Shown here piece after piece: positions 17,825-26,800 of a DNA stretch of 64,000 nucleotides (position 1 is the stretch's first letter; each line of letters starts with the position of its first letter). The notes under the pieces were generated by a model. The model ran no database searches and was not told the origin of the DNA. It saw nothing but the letters and a program-made list of their open reading frames with translations. The position numbers were made by a program, and so were the translations under genes. The DNA comes from Flavobacterium praedii (GTDB taxonomy: Bacteria > Bacteroidota > Bacteroidia > Flavobacteriales > Flavobacteriaceae), in the NCBI RefSeq assembly GCF_026810365.1, contig NZ_CP113948.1, positions 741,001-805,000 on the forward strand, read 5' to 3'.

Positions 17825-18871
17825 ATGCAACTAGAGTCTTCACAAATTATTTTTATTTCTGAGATAAAAAAACAAATCAAAGCCGCGCAATATCGCGCTT
17901 TGCAAAAAGTAAATGCCGAACAAGTTATGCTTTATTGGAATATTGGTAAAGCAATAGTCGAACGTCAACAAGAATTTGGTTGGGGTAAAAGTATTGTTGA
18001 GCTTTTGGCAATTGAACTGCAAAAGGAATTTGTCGGGATTCAAGGGTTTTCTGCTCGAAATTTGTGGAGAATGCGAACATTATATGAAGAATATCATGTA
18101 AGTGATTTAATTCTGCCACCATTGGTGGCAGAAATTCCCTGGACGCATAATATTCTTATAATTGAAAAATGCAAAGACGAGCATGAACGTTTTTTTTATA
18201 TTAATAGAACCAAAAAATTCAGTTGGTCTAAGACGATGCTTATTAATGCCATTGATGCACAGCATTATCAAAAAACAATACTAAATCAAACCAATTTTGA
18301 TACGACTTTAGCTTTAGAAGAGGCTAATGATGCTAATTTTATTGTAAAAGATGAATATTTATTTGATTTCTTAAATCTATCAGAACCTCATTCTGAAAGT
18401 CAATTGGAACAAGCGATATTGACCAATATTAGAAATTTTCTTACTGCTCTTGGAGGCGATTTTAGTTTTATAGGCAATCAGTTTTCTGTAAAAGTTGAAA
18501 ATAAAAATTATGAAGTCGATCTTTTATTGTTTCATCGGGAGTTGCAATGTTTAGTTGCTATCGATTTAAAAATTGATGAGTTTAATCCCGATTTTGCAGG
18601 GAAAATGAATTTTTATCTTTCTATTCTAAATTCTAAAGTCAAAAAGGAACACGAAAGGCCTAGTATCGGAATCATTATTTGCAAGTCTAAAAATAGGACT
18701 ATTGTAGAATTTGCACTTCAAGATGTTAATAAACCCATTGGAGTGGCCACTTATTCTACATCACCGAATCTGCCGGTTGATATGCAACAGTTTTTTCCAA
18801 CGAATGAAGAATTTGTTGAAAAAGTAGAAAGCATTACGCAATATATAAATGAAAAAAGTCCCAAATTTTGA
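17825..18871 (+). CDS. PDDEXK nuclease domain protein (DUF1016/YhcG family)
   Basis: A 348-aa protein. The N-terminal half (residues 1-170) is the DUF1016_N helical domain, with IKAAQYRALQKVNAEQVMLYW and GFSARNLWRMRTLYEEY. The C-terminal half is a PDDEXK-type nuclease core with the D...(D/E)xK pattern in YEVDLLLFHRELQCLVAIDLK. Family members (YhcG) often occur in defence and restriction islands. Here the gene stands 44 bp after ytxJ on the same strand, close to the R-M/KilA-N region but on the other side of clpB. Biological role unproven. Confidence 0.88.
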   Translation: MQLESSQIIFISEIKKQIKAAQYRALQKVNAEQVMLYWNIGKAIVERQQEFGWGKSIVELLAIELQKEFVGIQGFSARNLWRMRTLYEEYHVSDLILPPLVAEIPWTHNILIIEKCKDEHERFFYINRTKKFSWSKTMLINAIDAQHYQKTILNQTNFDTTLALEEANDANFIVKDEYLFDFLNLSEPHSESQLEQAILTNIRNFLTALGGDFSFIGNQFSVKVENKNYEVDLLLFHRELQCLVAIDLKIDEFNPDFAGKMNFYLSILNSKVKKEHERPSIGIIICKSKNRTIVEFALQDVNKPIGVATYSTSPNLPVDMQQFFPTNEEFVEKVESITQYINEKSPKF

Positions 18872-19015
18872 TTTGGAATCACCTTTTATAATTTGAGAAC
18901 TTATCAATCTACTGTAATTGTTCCAGAGATTAGCACATATTTTTTTAAATTATGCTTAAAAAGCTGTGCTAATCTGTGAAATTTGTATTTAAAAGTTTTT
19001 TGTGTTGGTCTGAAT

Positions 19016-20203
19016 CTAAAACTCCCCATTCGAACCACCACCACTAAATCCGCCACCTCCAAATTCCATTGGTGATTCCTCGACTTTTGCTTCGGGTTTC
19101 AATCCAAATTGCGAAGCAACCACAAGCGCTTGAACATTAGCAAAGGCATTTGGGTTGGTAAATCGGTCGACTTTAAAAGTAAGGCCCGTTTCGTTGTGTT
19201 TTGTTCTTTTTATGACAAAATAGGTAAAAGCAAATACTAACAAACCACCAATAGTCAAAGCCACTTCGGGAGGTAAAACATTATGATACATTCTGAAGGT
19301 GAAAAAGGCAAAGCAAAGCGCCAGAAAACCAATCCAAAGCATCATTCGGTCTTTGTTTTTCAATGAGAAAAAGAGATAAACCAAAGGAATCGACATTGTA
19401 AAAGCCCAAAAGAATATAGCAAAAGGAATTTCGGGACTTTGACCGTCATAGAAATAATCATCAGACAGGCTAAAATTTAATTCTCTCACCACATAATAAT
19501 TTCCTGCGAGATAGAATAAAATTAGACAAAAACCTTTGGCTAGTTTCAGTCCGTTGTAATAATAAGGAACAGTTAAATTTTGTAATGCTTTTTTTGAAAT
19601 AAAATAAGACCCGCCAGAAAACAGCAACATCACAAAAGGCAAAATGGTTTTTCCGATTGTTAAATACTCGAATGTCGCGTACGCTAGACTTCCTGTTATT
19701 CCAAAACAGGCGAGTAGTGCCAAAGACAGATTTAGGTATCGCAAATAAGCAATACTCGAAACGATTGCCATTACTAAAATAACCGCCAGATAGTTGGTGT
19801 TATAATTTTGTTCAAAAGTGAGTCCAACCGCCGTCAATAGTGTTGCAATGCCACCCAAAATAAAAGCATCATCCAGACCAAAACCAAAATAATTCATATT
19901 CTTAGACATATATTCTTTGGCTCCAAAACCAATTACAGCAAAAAGATAGATGAAAAACAAGTATGCATTGTCCATAACGCCTATGCCCAAGAGCGATATA
20001 AATCCACAAATCGAAGAATACAACATGCCACCCAGAATAAAGAAACCAATTCGGATAAAGAGGTTGTTTTGACTTTTTAACCTTGGTAATTGATTGCCCA
20101 AAGCTTTGTATTGTTCGTGATTAATAAAACCCGATTCTTTCAATCGATTCGCTTCTTCGTCTAGGTAAACGTTGTTTAAAAGTGCTTTATCGTATGCTAT
20201 CAT
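19016..20203 (-). CDS. Multi-pass membrane protein with GGGGFSGGG tail
   Basis: A 395-aa protein. The N-terminal 50 residues are soluble and similar in tone to DUF2157 proteins (LKESGFINHEQYKALGNQLP). About ten hydrophobic segments follow between residues 55 and 335, then a cytoplasmic or periplasmic tail ending in GGGGFSGGGSNGEF. Such glycine-rich endings are seen in TPM/YgcG-type membrane proteins. It overlaps the end of the upstream DUF2157 gene by 17 bp, so the pair is translationally coupled and probably forms a complex. Function unknown. Confidence 0.75.
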   Translation of the reverse strand: MIAYDKALLNNVYLDEEANRLKESGFINHEQYKALGNQLPRLKSQNNLFIRIGFFILGGMLYSSICGFISLLGIGVMDNAYLFFIYLFAVIGFGAKEYMSKNMNYFGFGLDDAFILGGIATLLTAVGLTFEQNYNTNYLAVILVMAIVSSIAYLRYLNLSLALLACFGITGSLAYATFEYLTIGKTILPFVMLLFSGGSYFISKKALQNLTVPYYYNGLKLAKGFCLILFYLAGNYYVVRELNFSLSDDYFYDGQSPEIPFAIFFWAFTMSIPLVYLFFSLKNKDRMMLWIGFLALCFAFFTFRMYHNVLPPEVALTIGGLLVFAFTYFVIKRTKHNETGLTFKVDRFTNPNAFANVQALVVASQFGLKPEAKVEESPMEFGGGGFSGGGSNGEF

Positions 20204-21185
20204 CGGTAGTGTTTTTGTTGAAATGTTTAATCAATTTTATAAATCCTATTATGGAGCCAATAAAATAAAAAGGCGTTGTGAATATCAATACAGAGGATAG
20301 ATCTTCGAAATGGATGGAATCTAAAATCTTTACAAAAAGGATATTTATGCCAATATAGCCGTATAAAACTGTAAACAGGAACAATGAAATGGATCTGATT
20401 TGATAACTTAAATTATAAAAATAATAAGTTGCAATTCCCAAAACTAAACCAAAAAGCAACCAGAATTCTTCAAATAAATTGACGATACAGGCTATGCTAA
20501 CCAAATGCAATGAAAAAGTAAGATAGACCAGATTGAAGTGTTTTTTTAAATTTATTTTGTTAGCATACAAAACCCAAAGCAATAAAGTTAAACCAAAGGC
20601 CAATCCAACATAACTTAAGTAGGTATTATCAATCATCTCGTTTTCAAAAACATGCTTTGGATTAACCGAAAGTCCCAAATAAGCTGCCATTCCAGTGATT
20701 CCAATGGACAAGACACTTTTGTTGTCAAAATAATAGGCGCAAAAAAGACTGATAACCGTTGGCACCAAAGTAGCCAATCCGAAATGTGTTCCAAAAGTTT
20801 GGTATTGAAACTGCAAATAGCCCACAAACGTACAGCTCAATATAACCGCGGTAAGTACCAAATAATCATACAGCGGATTAGGGAATAGAACTTCTTCTTT
20901 TTTGAAACCCGGATGATTTTTAAAACAAAAGTAAAAACAGATTAAAGTTACCAAAAGCAATAGTCCCAATATTGCGGTATGTCCAATCGAGTCGATATTT
21001 TGGTAAATCAAAATTCCAATCCCAGAAGTAAACATCAATATCGAAAGGTATAGTAAAAATTTCAGTTCATTGTGAACCGAAAACAAGTTCAAACCTCGAT
21101 ACGCTTGAATGGCTTCAAATTGTTCTCCGGTGATGTGATTATTGTCAAAAAGCGTTTGGGTTGCCTGTTCTTCGAAATTTGCCAT
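20187..21185 (-). CDS. DUF2157 domain-containing membrane protein
   Basis: A 332-aa protein. The soluble N-terminus (ATQTLFDNNHITGEQFEAIQAYRGLN) is a typical DUF2157 start. From residue 40 on there are about nine to ten transmembrane segments with short loops. DUF2157 proteins are inner-membrane proteins of unknown function. It forms a two-gene operon with the overlapping 395-aa membrane protein, and both share the same helical N-terminal plan, which suggests ancient duplication. Confidence 0.8.
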   Translation of the reverse strand: MANFEEQATQTLFDNNHITGEQFEAIQAYRGLNLFSVHNELKFLLYLSILMFTSGIGILIYQNIDSIGHTAILGLLLLVTLICFYFCFKNHPGFKKEEVLFPNPLYDYLVLTAVILSCTFVGYLQFQYQTFGTHFGLATLVPTVISLFCAYYFDNKSVLSIGITGMAAYLGLSVNPKHVFENEMIDNTYLSYVGLAFGLTLLLWVLYANKINLKKHFNLVYLTFSLHLVSIACIVNLFEEFWLLFGLVLGIATYYFYNLSYQIRSISLFLFTVLYGYIGINILFVKILDSIHFEDLSSVLIFTTPFYFIGSIIGFIKLIKHFNKNTTDDSIR

Positions 21186-21328
21186 GCTATTTATTTAAGA
21201 TATTTCTCAAATATATAGAATTTTTAGTATGAATTAAAGAGTGAAGGAAGAGTAATTTTTAAAATATAAGAAATGGGAGCAGATTATCATTTTTTGTATT
21301 TCCTTTAATTTTGATTTAAAAATGGAAT

Positions 21329-21364
21329 AAAAAAACCAACTCTTCTATTTAGAAAAATTGGTTT
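21329..21364 (-). terminator. Terminator for small lipoprotein gene
   Basis: On the minus strand the stem GAAACCAA/TTGGTTTT is followed by a T run, 25 bp after the stop at 21389. Confidence 0.65.
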
Positions 21365-21388
21365 CAACAATTGAATTAGTAAGCAATG

Positions 21389-21967
21389 TTATTTTTGGAT
21401 TTTAATATCCACTACAATTCTTGGATCGTAACCCACTCTGTGAACCGATTTAATATAGATCGCTCCTTTTTTGCCAGCTGCATTTTTGAATAATACAACA
21501 TTTGGCATTTGGCTATCAGGGAATGAATCATAATCATCGGTGTCAATTTTTATAGTTTCAAAATCAGAACCTTTTACTATATTTTTGAAATTTTCAATTG
21601 TCATTAAATCATTCGGAGCATTAATAAAAATGGAAGCTGTAGCATTTTTGATTCCATAATCAGCATTATTGGGGCTCATAAAATAGTTTAAACTAGAATT
21701 TGAACTATAGAAAACGATATCAATTTTGGGTAAAGTTGCTGCATCAATCTTGCTTTTTTTAAATGATTTTCCCAATTCTGTTGAAAAAAGTAGACCAGCA
21801 TCATATCCTTCGGATTGGTCTAATGAAAAAGTAACATCGGTAAAGGTTTTTAAGGTAGCGTTATCAGTAGTACTCGAGTCTGTTTTTGTTTCGTCATTGC
21901 TTGAACAACTGTTAAATAAAAGAGAGCTGATACATACTAAAAATGCAATTGTGTAGGTTAATTTCAT
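21389..21967 (-). CDS. Hypothetical lipoprotein
   Basis: A 192-aa protein with a lipoprotein signal (MKLTYTIAFLVCISSLLFNSC, acceptor Cys21) and a Ser/Asp/Thr-rich linker of about 20 residues. The mature domain has alternating strands (KIDIVFYSSNSSLNYF, GAIYIKSVHRVGYDPRIVVDIKIQ), a pattern common in small secreted Bacteroidota proteins of unknown function. It is monocistronic, with its own terminator. No catalytic motif seen. Confidence 0.72.
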   Translation of the reverse strand: MKLTYTIAFLVCISSLLFNSCSSNDETKTDSSTTDNATLKTFTDVTFSLDQSEGYDAGLLFSTELGKSFKKSKIDAATLPKIDIVFYSSNSSLNYFMSPNNADYGIKNATASIFINAPNDLMTIENFKNIVKGSDFETIKIDTDDYDSFPDSQMPNVVLFKNAAGKKGAIYIKSVHRVGYDPRIVVDIKIQK

Positions 21968-22105
21968 TAGGGTTAGTTTTATATTTTTTTGTGAAAATAT
22001 ATAATATTATGTATGCATACTATTTCTTTAGTGTTAAATTTTTGATTTATATTGTTATTTTTTAGAGTTGTTTTAGTAATGTTTTAAAGTATAATTGGTT
22101 ACAAA

Positions 22106-22138
22106 AAAAAATCCATAAAGAGTATTTATGGATTTTTA
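22106..22138. terminator. Bidirectional terminator after argH
   Basis: Perfect 11-bp stem AAATCCATAAA/TTTATGGATTT with a 5-nt loop, with A/T runs on both sides. It lies 19 bp beyond the argH stop and ends the arginine operon. Confidence 0.88.
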
Positions 22139-22156
22139 ATTAGGATTATTTTTGAA

Positions 22157-23443
22157 TTAATATGAATTCTTCATTTTATTCTTTATTTCCTCCAAACACA
22201 AATTATTAATACTTCCTTCGTGGGTATGTTTGGTTTGTTTTGGAGATTGGTAGGTTCCGTTTTCCAATTGTTCGGCAACGGCTTTGTAAGCATCTCTAAA
22301 AGGCATTCCCGCAACTACCATTTCGTTTAAGGTATCAACAGTAAACAGATAGTTGTATTTAGGGTCATTCAAAATGTTGTCTTTTACCGTGATGTCTTTT
22401 ATAGAGAAAATAGCAATATCCAAACACGCTTTTAGGTTTTGAATCGCCGGAAACAATCCTTCTTTCAAGAGTTGTAAATCCCTGTGGTAACCACTTGGTA
22501 GGTTATTGGTGATCAAAGTAATTTCATACGGTAAGGCTTGAATCTTGTTGCACTTACCACGAATTAATTCAAAAACATCTGGGTTTTTTTTATGTGGCAT
22601 AATACTGGAACCTGTTGTAAGATGCGAAGGTAAACCAATGAAACCAAAATTCTGACTCATATACAAACACACATCCATAGAGAATTTTGAAAGGGTAGAA
22701 GCTACACTGCTCATCGCAAAAGCTACTGTTTTTTCGGATTTTCCTCGGCTCATTTGTGCGGCAACCGAATTGTATTTTAAGGTTTCAAATCCCAATTCTT
22801 TGGTAGTAAATGTTCTGTTGATAGGAAACGAACTTCCGTAACCCGCAGCAGAACCAAGTGGATTTTGATCTACAATTTTCAAAGCGGCATTGAGCATTGT
22901 GATATCATCAATCAGACTTTCGGCATAAGCGGAAAACCACATCCCAAAAGAAGAAGGCATTGCAATTTGAAGGTGTGTGTAACCTGGCAACAATACATTT
23001 TGGTGTTTCTCTGCGGATTCCATCATTAAATCAAAAAGCGTTTTTACCTGCTCTTTCAATTCTTTTACTACATCTTTCAGATACAAATTTACGTCGACCA
23101 AAACCTGATCGTTACGGGAACGCGCGGTGTGGATTTTTTTCCCGGCATCGCCCAGTTTTACGGTCAGTAAATATTCAATTTTAGAATGTACATCTTCAAA
23201 GCTGTCTTCGATTTCGAAATTCCCGTTAGCAATGTCTTTTATGATTTCATCTAAAGCTAAAACCAAAGAAACGACTTCAGCATTTGTTAACAGTCCAATT
23301 TGTCCTAACATTTTGGCGTGGGCAATAGAGCCTAAAGCGTCGTATTTAGCCAAAACCAAATCGAGTTCTCTATCGTTTCCTACGGTGAAATGTTCGATTT
23401 GTTTGTCGGTTGGTATTCCTTTTTCCCAAAGTTTCATATTCAA
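22157..23443 (-). CDS. argH: Argininosuccinate lyase
   Basis: A 428-aa member of the fumarase/aspartase superfamily. GSSIMPHKKNPD is the superfamily signature loop with the catalytic Ser, and HTARSRNDQ and the TGSS region supply substrate contacts. It splits argininosuccinate into arginine and fumarate, the last step of arginine synthesis. It is the last gene of the operon. The gap to the upstream argE' gene holds an ATTTTAG 9-bp repeat and a dispersed hairpin box. Confidence 0.96.
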   Translation of the reverse strand: MNMKLWEKGIPTDKQIEHFTVGNDRELDLVLAKYDALGSIAHAKMLGQIGLLTNAEVVSLVLALDEIIKDIANGNFEIEDSFEDVHSKIEYLLTVKLGDAGKKIHTARSRNDQVLVDVNLYLKDVVKELKEQVKTLFDLMMESAEKHQNVLLPGYTHLQIAMPSSFGMWFSAYAESLIDDITMLNAALKIVDQNPLGSAAGYGSSFPINRTFTTKELGFETLKYNSVAAQMSRGKSEKTVAFAMSSVASTLSKFSMDVCLYMSQNFGFIGLPSHLTTGSSIMPHKKNPDVFELIRGKCNKIQALPYEITLITNNLPSGYHRDLQLLKEGLFPAIQNLKACLDIAIFSIKDITVKDNILNDPKYNYLFTVDTLNEMVVAGMPFRDAYKAVAEQLENGTYQSPKQTKHTHEGSINNLCLEEIKNKMKNSY

Positions 23444-23445
23444 TT

Positions 23446-23475
23446 TTAGATTTTAGATTTTAGATTTTAGATTTG
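23446..23475. repeat. Short TTTAGATTT tandem repeat
   Basis: Three to four copies of the 9-bp unit ATTTTAGAT lie just upstream of the argH start codon. Confidence 0.8.
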
Positions 23476-23556
23476 GAAACTTCGGTTTTCAAACCTAAAA
23501 ATGCTAAAATAAATTACTTTTTTGTTTTAAAAAATCCTCTTGTTTCCCTAATGCCC

Positions 23557-23627
23557 TAGCCCCGATAGAAGTGGAAATCCTTTTTATTTTTTCTTTAAAA
23601 ATAAAAAGATTGCAACGGATAGCGGGA
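23557..23627 (+). repeat. Dispersed hairpin box, copy B
   Basis: The ends TAGCCCCGATAGAAGTGGAA...GATTGCAACGGATAGCGGGA flank an A/T hairpin (CTTTTTATTTTT/AAAAATAAAAAG). It lies in the argE'-argH gap. The stem differs from the other copies. Confidence 0.85.
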
Positions 23628-23664
23628 TTAGCTCCTTGCTTCGACTATGCTCAGGATGATTATT

Positions 23665-24765
23665 TTAGTTTTTCAAAAAGTCTCCCAGTATTTTGATGTA
23701 CAATTGGATTCCTTCTTCAATTTCGTTTACATATATAAATTCGTCTGCCGAGTGTGACCGCAGTGATTCTCCTGGCCCAAGTTTCAAGGATTGACAAATC
23801 AAAACCGATTGATCCGAAAGGGTAGGCGAGCCATAAGTCGTTCTTCCCAATGCGATTCCGGCTTGTACCAAACCGTGTGAAACGGGAATAGATGAGGCGT
23901 TCAAGTGCATCGAGCGCGGTGTCACAATAACTTCGACTCCTGAATCTTTTACTCCCCCTTTGGGGGTTGGGGGGCTTATCGTTTCTAAAATCTCGATATT
24001 GCTGTAACAGTCATTTACGCGTATATCAACCACCAAATGGCATTCGGCAGGAACTACGTTATGTTGTTTTCCGGCATTGATTTGGGTCACGGTCATTTTT
24101 ACAGGTCCTAAAACATCTGATATTTTTTCGAATTGGTAGGTGTTAAACCATTCAATTACTTTCATCGCATTGTAAATTGGGTTGTCGGGGTTGTTGTGAG
24201 CAGCGTGACTGGCGGTTCCTTTGACAACGACATCGAGTACCAATAATCCTTTTTCTGCTACAGCCAATTGCATCAAAGTAGGTTCACCCACGATGGCGCA
24301 ATCCAACACGGGTAAATGTTTCAAAACGCTGTTTAGACCTTGCTTACCACTGCTTTCTTCTTCGGCAGAAGCCACCATAACAATATTATGGGATAGGTTT
24401 TCTTTGGCATAAAAATAAACGAAAGCCGCCATAAGCGAAACCAGACATCCTCCTGCATCATTACTGCCCAAGCCATACAATTTGCCGTCTTTTTCGATGG
24501 CTTTGAATGGATCGTTCGTGTAACCTTGATTCGGTTTTACAGTGTCGTGGTGCGAGTTGAGTAACAGTGTGGGTTTGGATTGATCAAAATGCTGATTGAA
24601 AGCCCAAATGTTGTTGTTTTCCCGTTCGAAAGGAATGTTGTTTTGACGAAACCAATTTTCGATTAAAAGCGCTGTTTGGTCTTCTTCACTTGAAAAGGAA
24701 GGAGTTTCAATCAGCGATTTTAATAACGCGATGGCCTCTTGTGTTAGGGTTTCTATGTTCTTCAT
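23665..24765 (-). CDS. argE: M20 metallo-deacylase, N-acyl-ornithine/citrulline type
   Basis: A 366-aa zinc hydrolase of the M20 family. LLLNSHHDTVKPN and the GLGSNDAGGC motif supply the first zinc ligands, and ASAEEESSGKQG the catalytic Glu pair. Its position between argB/argF' and argH makes it the deacylase that removes the N-acyl group, probably from N-acylcitrulline as known for pathways using an ArgF'. Around residues 263-272 the sequence ISPPTPKGGV looks like an in-frame insertion encoded by a G/C-rich repeat (23951-23977). Confidence 0.85.
   Translation of the reverse strand: MKNIETLTQEAIALLKSLIETPSFSSEEDQTALLIENWFRQNNIPFERENNNIWAFNQHFDQSKPTLLLNSHHDTVKPNQGYTNDPFKAIEKDGKLYGLGSNDAGGCLVSLMAAFVYFYAKENLSHNIVMVASAEEESSGKQGLNSVLKHLPVLDCAIVGEPTLMQLAVAEKGLLVLDVVVKGTASHAAHNNPDNPIYNAMKVIEWFNTYQFEKISDVLGPVKMTVTQINAGKQHNVVPAECHLVVDIRVNDCYSNIEILETISPPTPKGGVKDSGVEVIVTPRSMHLNASSIPVSHGLVQAGIALGRTTYGSPTLSDQSVLICQSLKLGPGESLRSHSADEFIYVNEIEEGIQLYIKILGDFLKN
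23951..23977 (-). repeat. CCCCCAAAGGGGG repeat embedded in argE'
   Basis: On the minus strand the sequence AAGCCCCCCAACCCCCAAAG GGGGAGT is unlike the surrounding AT-rich code and translates as SPPTPKGGV. It resembles a G/C-run repeat commonly seen between genes in Flavobacteriaceae. Here it keeps the reading frame. Confidence 0.6.
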
Positions 24766-24776
24766 ATATTTTCGTG

Positions 24777-24809
24777 AAACCTAACAGGTTTTAAAAACCT
24801 GTTAGGTTT
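24777..24809. repeat. Perfect 33-nt palindrome (argB-argE' gap)
   Basis: AAACCTAACAGGTTTT, one A, then AAAACCTGTTAGGTTT: two perfect 16-bp arms. It would form a stable intercistronic hairpin in the arginine operon mRNA. It resembles a palindrome often scattered in flavobacterial genomes. Confidence 0.9.
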
Positions 24810-24820
24810 GTTATTGTTTT

Positions 24821-25597
24821 TTATAATTCAATGCTCGTATGAACAATTCCGACGTTTTGCAACATTCGGTGGTGTCCAATTTTTATTTTTTGAACGCCTT
24901 TGGACAAGCTGTTGAAACAATTGTCTAATTTAGGAATCATCCCGGAATGTATCGCTTTTTCGGCCTTTAATTTGGTGTACAATTCGTGATTGATTTTTTC
25001 GATTACGGAGCTGTCATCATCTGCATTATACAAAACACCTGGTTTTTCGAAGCAATAGGTCAAAGTAACTTCAAATACTTCGGATAATGCAATGGCCAAT
25101 TCACTGGCAATCGTATCGGCGTTGGTATTCAATAATTGTCCTTTTCCATCGTGTGTGATGGCGCAAAAAACGGGAGTTATTCCGCTTTTTAGTAATGTTT
25201 CCAATAAAGAGGTATTTACTTTTTGTACGTCGCCCACAAAGCCATAGTCAATCGTTGGGTGATTTCTTTTTGTGGAAAGAATCAAATTGCCGTCGGCGCC
25301 TGAAAAGCCCATAGCATTAGTAGTATTCGCCTGCAATTGAGCCACAACATTTTTGTTGATTTCACCTGCATAAATCATTACCACTACCTCGAGCATTGGC
25401 GCATCGGTAATGCGGCGTCCATCAATCATTTGGGGCACTAATCCAATGCTTTTAGCCATTTTTGTAGCCGATTTTCCGCCACCGTGAACCAGTACTTTGT
25501 ATCCTTCTATTTTGGAAAAATCAGTAAGGAATTGTGCCAATTCGGTTGGATCGTCGATGATGTTGCCACCTATTTTTATGATTGATAATGGAGTCAT
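24821..25597 (-). CDS. argB: Acetylglutamate kinase (N-acylglutamate kinase)
   Basis: A 258-aa amino acid kinase. IKIGGNIID at the N-terminus and VHGGGKSATKMAKS form the phosphate-binding loops, and GQLLNTNADTIASELA is the nucleotide region. It phosphorylates the gamma-carboxylate of N-acylglutamate, the second step of arginine synthesis. It lies 75 bp downstream of argF' on the same strand. Given the Bacteroides-like pathway here, its true substrate may be N-succinylglutamate. Confidence 0.94.
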   Translation of the reverse strand: MTPLSIIKIGGNIIDDPTELAQFLTDFSKIEGYKVLVHGGGKSATKMAKSIGLVPQMIDGRRITDAPMLEVVVMIYAGEINKNVVAQLQANTTNAMGFSGADGNLILSTKRNHPTIDYGFVGDVQKVNTSLLETLLKSGITPVFCAITHDGKGQLLNTNADTIASELAIALSEVFEVTLTYCFEKPGVLYNADDDSSVIEKINHELYTKLKAEKAIHSGMIPKLDNCFNSLSKGVQKIKIGHHRMLQNVGIVHTSIEL

Positions 25598-25672
25598 ATT
25601 GATTTATGATTGTTGATTAACAATTTTAGATTTGTGATTTACTAAAATGTCTATTGTCTATTTGTCTATGTT

Positions 25673-26632
25673 CTATTTTCTTTTCTCTAATTTTTTCAAA
25701 ATCTTCTGCAACACCAATTGCGCCGAGTAGGTTCTATTATTGGCTTGCTCAATCACGATCGAATTTTCGCTGTCAATTACTTCATCTGTTACAATTACGT
25801 TACGTCTTACAGGCAAACAGTGCATGAATTTGGCATTGTTGGTTCCTTTCATTTTATCGGCAGTGATGGTCCAATTCGGGTCAGAATTGGTTATTTTACC
25901 GTATTCTTTGTAATTACTCCAGTTTTTGGCATAAATATAATCGGCGTTTTCAAAAGCTTTATCTTGGTCATACTCGATTTTAGAATCTTTGGTAATTTCA
26001 GGATTCAATTCGTAGCCTTCGGGATGTGTAATCACAAAATCCATTTCGGTTTGCAATTGCATCATTTCTACAAATGAATTGGGAACGGCCTGAGGTAACG
26101 CTCTCGGGTGCGGTGCCCAAGATAATACTACTTTTGGTCTGTGTTTGGTCTTGTGTTCTTCCATAGTGATGGCATCGGCAAGGGATTGCAACGGATGTCC
26201 TGTGGCACTTTCCATATTTAGAATCGGTACAGTGGCATATTTCACAAAACCGTTTATTACTGTTTCGGCATTGTCTTTTTCTTTGTCAACCAAACCAGCA
26301 AAAGCTCTTATGGCAATGATATCGGCATATTGAGAAACCACTTCGGCGGCTTCCTTGATGTGTTCCGAAGCGCCTTGGTTCATAATTGCACCGTCTTCAA
26401 ATTCGAGGGTCCAGCCTTCGCTTCCAAAGTTCATCACCATAACGTTCATTCCTAGATTAATGGCTGCTTTTTGCGTGCTCAAACGGGTTCTCAAACTCGA
26501 GTTGAAAAACAACATTACTAAGGTTTTGTTTTTTCCCAGCTTCTTGTTTTTAAGTGGGTTTTCTTTAATTTTTAAAGCTTGTTTCACCCATTTTTGGAGT
26601 GAATCTATTTCTTTTATTGAGGTGTAGTTCAT
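25673..26632 (-). CDS. argF': N-acetyl/N-succinyl-ornithine carbamoyltransferase
   Basis: A 319-aa transcarbamylase. FFNSSLRTRLSTQKAA is the carbamoyl-phosphate loop and HCLPVRRNVIVTDEVI the C-terminal signature. Both agree closely with the Bacteroides fragilis N-succinylornithine enzyme rather than with classical OTCase, which has a HCLPA motif. The enzyme carbamoylates an N-acylated ornithine, so deacylation by ArgE' follows. In the loop that decides between acetyl and succinyl substrate (GASEHIKEA) the key position is Ser89, neither the Pro of the succinyl enzyme nor the Glu of the acetyl enzyme. Confidence 0.92.
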   Translation of the reverse strand: MNYTSIKEIDSLQKWVKQALKIKENPLKNKKLGKNKTLVMLFFNSSLRTRLSTQKAAINLGMNVMVMNFGSEGWTLEFEDGAIMNQGASEHIKEAAEVVSQYADIIAIRAFAGLVDKEKDNAETVINGFVKYATVPILNMESATGHPLQSLADAITMEEHKTKHRPKVVLSWAPHPRALPQAVPNSFVEMMQLQTEMDFVITHPEGYELNPEITKDSKIEYDQDKAFENADYIYAKNWSNYKEYGKITNSDPNWTITADKMKGTNNAKFMHCLPVRRNVIVTDEVIDSENSIVIEQANNRTYSAQLVLQKILKKLEKRK

Positions 26633-26646
26633 AATGTAAATAGTTT

Positions 26647-26780
26647 GTACGCTGATTAAACTGATTCGCTATCGCGAAGACACAGATAAGGCGCGGATTT
26701 TTTTCTTATGTTACTTATTATTTGTACGCTGATTAAACTGATTCGCTATCGCGAAGACACAGATGAGGGGCGGATTTTTT
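26647..26780. repeat. 77-bp direct repeat (two copies), left boundary of GxxExxY cassette
   Basis: GTACGCTGATTAAACTGATT CGCTATCGCGAAGACACAGA starts at 26647 and again at 26724, both units ending GCGGATTTTTT. A related sequence in inverse orientation lies at 27331-27383, so the repeats bracket the GxxExxY gene. Confidence 0.88.
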
Positions 26781-26800
26781 AAACTTATAATTGATGCCGA

